DNA of 9,163 bases. Origin: Elusimicrobiota bacterium (GTDB lineage: Bacteria; Elusimicrobiota; Elusimicrobia; O2-12-FULL-59-9). The notes under the pieces were generated by a model. That model ran no database searches and was not told where the DNA came from. It was given only the letters and a program-made list of their open reading frames with translations. The position numbers and the translations under genes are program-made. This document shows, one piece after another, positions 5,768-9,163 of this stretch (the first letter of the stretch is position 1; each line of letters starts with the position of its first letter). The stretch lies in contig JACQRQ010000153.1 in NCBI GenBank assembly GCA_016206405.1, forward strand, positions 1-9,163. The letters run 5' to 3'.

Positions 5768-7192
5768 ATGATTGCCCTTCGGATATTTTCAGTCGCATTG
5801 CCATGGGCGCTCACTGGCAGCATTTGCCTCGCGCAGACGCAGGCCGTAGCGCTCCCGCCGGAGCCGATGGAGAAGAGCGTCGTCGTCATTGGGGCCGGAA
5901 TTTCCGGCCTGACCGCCGCCTATCATCTCCACAAGGCCGGCTTCAAAGTCATCGTTCTCGAAGCCGGCGGCCGCGTCGGCGGCCGCATGGGCACGGATGT
6001 CGTGGATGGAGTCGTCATCGACTATGGAGCCAAATATCTCTCCAGCGCCTACGCCACCTTGATGCCTTTGATCGAGGAACTGGGACTCCGAAAGGACATT
6101 AAGGAAGTGGATCACCGCCAGGGATTGGTTCTGCGCGACGGGAAACCGAGAAAAATCGATCCCGACAGCCCCTTCTCATCGCTGTTGAGCGGACTGCTGG
6201 GGCCCCGGAGCTGGCTGAAATTCGGCTGGTATGTGGTTCAAACGCGCCGGTCGGCTCGCCGAATTGATGCGGCGGATTTCTACGCCTGGTGGGCCGGCCT
6301 CGATGATGAGACGGCGGCAAGCTGGTACGGCAGGCGTCTGGGGACTGAAATTGCCGATTTCGTCATCAGCCCCATGCTGGAAGGGTTGTTTTTCCAAGCC
6401 GCCGATGAAGTGTCCAGAGCCATTCCGCATATATTCATAGCTTTTTCCGGAAAAGCGGGTAAAACCTTGGTTCTGACACAAGGGATCGGCTCTTTGCCTC
6501 AGGCTTTGGCGCGTATGGTGGAGGTAAGGCTGAATACTCCCGTCCAAAGAGTCGAGTCGGATCCGGATCACGTGAGAGTCACATCCGGAACGGAGATTGT
6601 TACCGCCGGCTGGGCGGTCCTGGCGGTCCCGGCCTCCGCGGCCGGGAAGATATATCCTCAGGCGGATGAATTCGAGCGGGAACTCATGGCCTCCGGCTAC
6701 AGCTCCACGATCTATATCGCCGTCGCCATGGACCCTGGAGGACCAAAAAAAAACGCCCTGGCGGGAGCATCGGGGCTGCTGATACCTCAAAAGGAGCAGA
6801 ATGACATCGCTTCCATCGCCCTGGAGTCGGCCGTCGTCCCCGGGAGAGTCTTGATTGGCGATTTAGTTCACGTCTACTTGGCCAAGAACGCCACGAACCA
6901 GCTTATCGGCAGTCCCGACGAGGAGATAGTGAAGCGCATGATGCCTCAGGTCGAAAAATATCTGCCCGGAGTTTCCCAGAGAATGCGTTTTGCCCGCGTT
7001 TATCGCTGGAAGGAGGCTATCGCCTTGATGCCGGTCGGAAAGGGCGGGGATATCCTGCAATACAGGCAAAGCCGATCTTCGAAGCACCGCGTCTGGCTGG
7101 CCGGGGACTACACGGCGATTTCATCCGGAGACGGGGCGGCGGAATCGGGAATGTGGGCCGCGAATCAGATCCTCCAACGCGGCCGCCCCTGA
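5768..7192 (+). CDS. FAD-dependent flavin amine oxidase / protoporphyrinogen-oxidase-like protein, signal peptide at N-terminus
   Basis: A 474-residue flavin amine oxidase superfamily protein. The N-terminal Rossmann motif is VVVIGAGISGLTAAYHLHKA, with GxGxxG at 42-47 and E65 at the end of the second strand to bind the FAD ribose. Next comes the RVGGR segment (69-73) of the superfamily. The C-terminal FAD motif RVWLAGDYTAISSGDGAAES ends the domain. The middle holds the substrate domain, including FVISPMLEGLFFQAADEVSR, which recalls HemY-like and carotenoid-desaturase-like relatives; the substrate cannot be assigned. Residues 1-22 (MIALRIFSVALPWALTGSICLA) look like a Sec signal peptide or anchor, without a twin-arginine motif. 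A start at Met34 (ATG 5867-5869) with GGAG close upstream would give a cytoplasmic enzyme, so the start is uncertain. There is a nine-A run at 6745-6753 in frame. The gene appears monocistronic and its 3' end overlaps the convergent abrB-like gene by 28 bases. Confidence 0.85.
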   Translation: MIALRIFSVALPWALTGSICLAQTQAVALPPEPMEKSVVVIGAGISGLTAAYHLHKAGFKVIVLEAGGRVGGRMGTDVVDGVVIDYGAKYLSSAYATLMPLIEELGLRKDIKEVDHRQGLVLRDGKPRKIDPDSPFSSLLSGLLGPRSWLKFGWYVVQTRRSARRIDAADFYAWWAGLDDETAASWYGRRLGTEIADFVISPMLEGLFFQAADEVSRAIPHIFIAFSGKAGKTLVLTQGIGSLPQALARMVEVRLNTPVQRVESDPDHVRVTSGTEIVTAGWAVLAVPASAAGKIYPQADEFERELMASGYSSTIYIAVAMDPGGPKKNALAGASGLLIPQKEQNDIASIALESAVVPGRVLIGDLVHVYLAKNATNQLIGSPDEEIVKRMMPQVEKYLPGVSQRMRFARVYRWKEAIALMPVGKGGDILQYRQSRSSKHRVWLAGDYTAISSGDGAAESGMWAANQILQRGRP

Positions 7193-7389
7193 GACCTGCC
7201 GCGCGGGACGGCGGTGTCGATTCCTTTGAGAAATCCGCGCATTGTCTTCAGGGGACGCACGGGGATCAATTCGATGAGGTTTTCATATTGCGGGACCTGG
7301 ATGCTCTCGCCGGGGCGAAGGCCCATCGATGTCCGCACCGCCTCCGGGACCACGACTTGATACTTGGGAGATACGCGCACGGTCTGCAT
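7165..7389 (-). CDS. Orphan AbrB/MazE-family antitoxin-like DNA-binding protein
   Basis: A 74-residue protein with the AbrB swapped-hairpin domain in its first half: VRVSPKYQVVVPEAVRTSMG, then LRPGESIQVPQYENLIELIPVRP. The following PLKTMRGFLKGIDT is the usual linker of AbrB-type antitoxins of this class. Members I know tend to continue with an acidic tail (about VxREEDR), whereas this one ends in the basic PRGRSQGRPRWRI and reads into the amine oxidase 3' end, so the original tail may have been lost. The start at 7387-7389 has a clear AGGAGA Shine-Dalgarno. No toxin lies downstream, so it is either a solitary regulator or a relic. It should still be able to bind DNA as a dimer. Confidence 0.82.
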   Translation of the reverse strand: MQTVRVSPKYQVVVPEAVRTSMGLRPGESIQVPQYENLIELIPVRPLKTMRGFLKGIDTAVPRGRSQGRPRWRI

Positions 7390-7399
7390 AACGTCTCCT

Positions 7400-7434
7400 A
7401 TCGATCAGGTCCCATAATACCATACACGATCGAT
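7400..7434 (-). promoter_or_regulatory. Promoter and palindromic operator of the orphan abrB gene
   Basis: On the minus strand TATTAT at 7419-7414 is a plausible -10, with a weak TTTTCA -35 at 17 bases. It is bracketed by ATCGATC (7400-7406) and GATCGAT (7428-7434), an exact inverted repeat with a 28-base period, which fits an autoregulatory operator. The Shine-Dalgarno AGGAGA lies just downstream. Confidence 0.55.
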
Positions 7435-7503
7435 GCTGAAAATCAAGGGGCGCTTCTCGAATAGGGCGTTTTGAACGCCGTGTTCAGCGGGGTCTTTCCC
7501 GGC

Positions 7504-7922
7504 CTAGCGCCGGGGGAAGTGGTTGCAGCGGAACCGCAGGAGGCCCAGCACGCCGTAGCCGCCGTCGAACTTGAGGACGGCGATGTCGAAGTTCATCTTC
7601 AAGAAGTAGCCGATCTTGAAGTTGATCATGATGGGGCTCAAGGGCGCCCCGTTGAACTTCATGACCTCGACGGCCAGCGGGTACTGGGGCTTGGGAAGAA
7701 GGAGCAGGCTTGCGAAGGGCACGGAGCGGCTGGAGGCGATGGAGCCCGTGCGGCCGGCGAAGAAACCCAGGCCGTCGGGGGCCATGAACTCGGAGAAGTG
7801 GGCGATCATGTCGCCGTGGTTGCCCTGCATGAAGCCCGCGCTGGTCCTGACCGGCCCGAATTTCTTGCTGCGGCGAAGTAGGCGTCGCTCAAGACGCGCC
7901 CGCCCCAGGCTGCTCCGCCTTC
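7504..7922 (-). pseudogene. Frameshifted C-terminal remnant of a beta-strand-rich protein, possibly an outer-membrane protein
   Basis: From about 7870 to 7504 the minus strand reads KKFGPVRTSAGFMQGNHGDM, then ends in repeated amphipathic strands (INFKIGYFLKMNFDIAVLKF, DGGYGVLGLLRFRCNHF), as in a beta-barrel C-terminus. Upstream, the coding-like sequence continues in another frame as AAWGGRVLSDAYFAAA (about 7913-7866) before a TAG at 7923-7925. The two frames join smoothly as YFAAA-KKFG if one base was lost near 7864-7868. The open frame's own N-terminus is an arginine-rich out-of-frame stretch, so it is not a genuine start. The N-terminal portion of the gene is absent and the sequence next to the break is the parDE promoter, which suggests that the toxin-antitoxin cassette arrived by disrupting this gene. 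I cannot name the family. An inverted repeat CTCCGC/GCGGAG (7913-7932) sits at the junction. Confidence 0.55.
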
Positions 7923-7954
7923 CTAAGCGGAGGCGATGACTAAGCCGCAAACCC

Positions 7955-7995
7955 AATTATCAATACTTGACAATTATTGATAATTCTGCTAAAGT
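7955..7995 (+). promoter_or_regulatory. parDE promoter with palindromic operator, predicted leaderless
   Basis: TTGACA (7967-7972) and TAAAGT (7990-7995) are exactly 17 bases apart, and the ATG at 8002 follows after six bases with no Shine-Dalgarno. The perfect inverted repeat AATTATCAAT (7955-7964) / ATTGATAATT (7976-7985) encloses the -35 and part of the spacer. Antitoxin binding there would block RNA polymerase. Confidence 0.8.
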
Positions 7996-8001
7996 GGTAT
8001 T

Positions 8002-8268
8002 ATGAACGTCAATCTAGGACCTACCTTCGATAAATTCGTTGGAAAACTGCTCGCCTCCGGACTCTACCAGTCCCAGAGCGAAATCCTGCGCGAAGGCCTC
8101 CGCCTCCTTAAGGAGCGGGAGGACATGAAGAACCTCCACATGCAGGAGTTTCGCAAGGACCTGGCGATCGGAATCGAGCAGGCGGATCAGGGCCGCTTCA
8201 TCGACGGCGAGAAGGTATTCCGGAAAATCCGCAAGAAGAGCCGGGAGCGCAAGCGCCAAGCGGCATGA
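8002..8268 (+). CDS. parD: ParD-like ribbon-helix-helix antitoxin
   Basis: An 88-residue type II antitoxin. The N-terminal ribbon-helix-helix MNVNLGPTFDKFVGKLLASG, then LYQSQSEILREGLRLLKERED, is the ParD/CC2985 signature with its conserved 'S(E/Q)xxREGLRLL' helix. This part dimerises and binds the operator. The C-terminal part is a long charged helix, rich in Lys/Arg at the end (KVFRKIRKKSRERKRQ), that should wrap ParE. It starts six bases after a -10 hexamer and lacks a Shine-Dalgarno. The stop overlaps the parE start in an ATGA (8265-8268), giving translational coupling and excess antitoxin. A palindrome in the promoter indicates autoregulation by ParD and the ParD-ParE complex. Confidence 0.92.
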   Translation: MNVNLGPTFDKFVGKLLASGLYQSQSEILREGLRLLKEREDMKNLHMQEFRKDLAIGIEQADQGRFIDGEKVFRKIRKKSRERKRQAA

Positions 8269-8567
8269 GCCGCTTTCTTCTTACTCCCCAAGCGGAGCTC
8301 GATCTGGCCGAGATTTGGGATTACATCGCCCAGGACAGCATCCAGAATGCGGATCGTGTTTTGGATGAGCTTGAGGAAACGATGCTCGGTTTGGCCGACA
8401 ATCCAGGAATGGGTCATCTCCGCGAGGAGTGGGCGGATCGCCGCCATCGTTTCTGGCCGATCTACTCCTACATCATCATGTACAGACATGAAACCAAGCC
8501 AATGCAGATTCTCCGGATCGTCAGCGGCTACCGAAATCTTGCCGAGTTATTGAAAAAGCCGCTGTAA
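8265..8567 (+). CDS. parE: ParE-family toxin (RelE/ParE fold)
   Basis: A 100-residue RelE/ParE-superfamily toxin of normal length. Typical elements are present in order: FLLTPQAELDLAEIWDYIAQ (N-terminal strand and helix), ADRVLDELEETMLGLADNPG (second helix), then MGHLREEW, FWPIYSYIIMYRHE and MQILRIVSGYRNLAELL (the antiparallel sheet and C-terminal helix). ParE proteins usually poison DNA gyrase, although some relatives act on RNA; the target cannot be decided from sequence. All core segments are intact, so it should be active when free of ParD. The ATG overlaps the antitoxin stop codon. A 9-bp inverted repeat, TGCCGAGTT (8540-8548) / AACTCGGCA (8570-8578), spans the stop codon and may end or stabilise the message, though it has no T-tract. 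Confidence 0.92.
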   Translation: MSRFLLTPQAELDLAEIWDYIAQDSIQNADRVLDELEETMLGLADNPGMGHLREEWADRRHRFWPIYSYIIMYRHETKPMQILRIVSGYRNLAELLKKPL

Positions 8568-8616
8568 GGAACTCGGCAGTATGGCAAGAGCCGCGGGATT
8601 TGGCTCATCCAGGCTC

Positions 8617-8838
8617 TTATGAGAACGCCGGGCGGGCCTTCTCGCAGGCGCGGCGGAGGAACTCCGGCGAGACATGTGCGTAGCGTTGTATCGTCGTAGA
8701 CAGGTTCGAGTGCCCGAGCATCTCCTAAAGCACTCGGATCGAGGACCCGCCCTCGAGCATAGCCGTCGCGGCGCTGTACCGCACGACGTGCGGCGTCACC
8801 TTGCACAGACTGCTCCGACATGCAGCGAGTCTGAGATA
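8617..8838 (-). pseudogene. C-terminal fragment of a tyrosine recombinase with an in-frame amber codon
   Basis: The minus strand encodes the end of an XerC/D-like site-specific recombinase: LRLAACRSSLCKVTPHVVRY, then SAATAMLEGGSSIRVL, then TAG (8727-8725), then EMLGHSNLSTTIQRYAHVSP and EFLRRACEKARPAFS. Relatives typically read VQEMLGHSS here, so the TAG replaces a glutamine codon by a single C-to-T change. The HxxR pair (in PHVVRY), the second His (LGH) and the nucleophile Tyr (QRYAHVS) are visible. The first catalytic Arg, the Lys and the whole N-terminal domain are missing. Homology ends near 8838, where the hairpin array starts. This is a dead, truncated integrase left by a mobile element. 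Confidence 0.85.
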
Positions 8839-8840
8839 GG

Positions 8841-9053
8841 GGGAACCACATAAGTGGTTCCCTACTAGAATATCCGTAGGAGGGGGTGCCAGGGAAGGGC
8901 GCTCCGGAGGGCGCAGGGTGTCCTGTGGACACCCGCCTTGCGCGCCCGCGACTGCGGGCAGGCCCCGAAGGGGCCCCGTTTTTCGGAGGGAATCCCTCGA
9001 CAGGCCCCCAGTCAAATCATTTCCTTGGATTTTGGGATGCGCCCCGTTGGCGC
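8841..9053. repeat. Dense array of short perfect hairpins
   Basis: Within 213 bases lie seven hairpins: GGGAACCAC/GTGGTTCCC (8841-8862), a GCGCTC/GGGCGC stem (8899-8914), GGGTGTCC/GGACACCC (8916-8934, extended by GCGCA/TGCGC at 8911-8915 and 8939-8943), GCCCGC/GCGGGC (8944-8959), GGCCCC/GGGGCC (8961-8975), GAGGG/CCCTC (8986-8998) and GCGCC/GGCGC (9039-9053). Loops are 3-5 bases. No supported gene is present. It could be a structured RNA, a clustered extragenic palindrome, or folded ends of mobile DNA. Confidence 0.6.
8961..8983 (+). terminator. Terminator-like hairpin followed by a T-tract
   Basis: GGCCCC (8961-8966) pairs with GGGGCC (8970-8975) around GAA. This is followed by CCG and five T (8979-8983), the form of a rho-independent terminator on the plus strand. 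It lies upstream of the 9140 gene and is part of the hairpin array, so which transcript it ends is unclear. Confidence 0.5.
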
Positions 9054-9074
9054 GCGGCTTAGGATTTTGGCTCT

Positions 9075-9131
9075 TTGACCCTCGGGCGGAGGTTTGATAC
9101 AATTTAGGCATCGTCGAGAACGCAAAGGAGA
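9075..9131 (+). promoter_or_regulatory. Sigma70 promoter and Shine-Dalgarno of the gene starting at 9140
   Basis: TTGACC (9075-9080) and TACAAT (9098-9103) are 17 bases apart. The predicted leader is about 30 bases and contains AAAGGAGA (9124-9131), eight bases before the ATG. It is a conventional leadered promoter, unlike the four leaderless ones in this window. Confidence 0.75.
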
Positions 9132-9139
9132 TCAAAAAT

Positions 9140-9163
9140 ATGGCAGAAACTCTGGTTCAGAAA
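9140..9163 (+). CDS. 5' end of an unidentified gene, cut by the window edge
   Basis: Only eight codons are present (MAETLVQK). A strong Shine-Dalgarno at the right distance and a good sigma70 promoter upstream make this a genuine start. The product cannot be identified from so short a piece. Confidence 0.65.

Noticed and set aside
7471..7881. A 136-codon plus-strand open frame rich in Val, Glu and His
   Set aside because: Its composition is that of an antisense shadow of the minus-strand remnant, whose hydrophobic beta-strand pattern is more protein-like.
8617..8838. Recoding of TAG as an amino acid
   Set aside because: TAG ends the thioesterase, the peroxiredoxin and the AbrB antitoxin at the expected places in this same window, so TAG is an ordinary stop.
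8725..9135. A 136-codon minus-strand open frame covering the hairpin array and part of the integrase tail
   Set aside because: Only its last part (from about 8838) has recognisable recombinase sequence. The rest is low-quality coding over palindromic DNA, with no plausible ribosome binding site.

Overview
The window looks like an accessory stretch of a Gram-negative bacterial chromosome. It has sigma70-type promoters, the standard genetic code (TAA, TAG and TGA are all used as stops), GC-rich protein-coding genes, and AT-rich regulatory islands beside the toxin-antitoxin genes. There is no rRNA or phylogenetic marker, so the phylum cannot be fixed. The style is reminiscent of uncultured lineages such as Elusimicrobiota, but that is an impression and not evidence.

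Layout. Bases 1-819 (minus strand) hold a two-gene operon: a small XRE/Cro-type repressor followed by a membrane protein cut by the window edge. Its sigma70 promoter is overlapped by three copies of an 8-bp operator half-site. A hotdog-fold thioesterase (939-1430, plus) converges on an exported HExxH metallopeptidase-like protein (1486-2421, minus), with two competing hairpins between them. Next come a DUF2779-type protein (2463-3962, plus), which fuses a Cas4/RecB-like iron-sulphur nuclease to a DEDD exonuclease domain, and a convergent PrxQ/Bcp peroxiredoxin (3959-4432, minus).

From 4500 onward the window becomes an accessory island. It contains a VapB/AbrB-PIN toxin-antitoxin pair (4549-5250), a frameshifted BrnA/CopG-like antitoxin remnant (5266-5459), a pair of IS-end-like direct repeats (5587-5640), an exported or membrane-anchored FAD amine oxidase (5768-7192), and an orphan AbrB antitoxin (7165-7389, minus). 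These are followed by the frameshifted tail of a beta-strand-rich protein (7504-7922, minus), a ParDE pair (8002-8567), the C-terminal tail of a tyrosine recombinase with an in-frame TAG (8617-8838, minus), a dense array of short hairpins (8841-9053), and the first eight codons of a new gene (9140 onward).

The most interesting pattern is regulatory. Four unrelated transcription units (thioesterase, metallopeptidase, peroxiredoxin, parDE) place a -10 hexamer exactly 6 nt before the start codon, with no Shine-Dalgarno sequence. This predicts leaderless mRNAs beginning at the start codon. Other genes here (XRE repressor, vapB-like, orphan abrB, the 9140 gene) have ordinary leaders with a Shine-Dalgarno. 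The best candidate for an incompletely described system is the DUF2779 nuclease-exonuclease fusion. The functional theme of the right half is toxin-antitoxin accumulation and decay around mobile-element debris.
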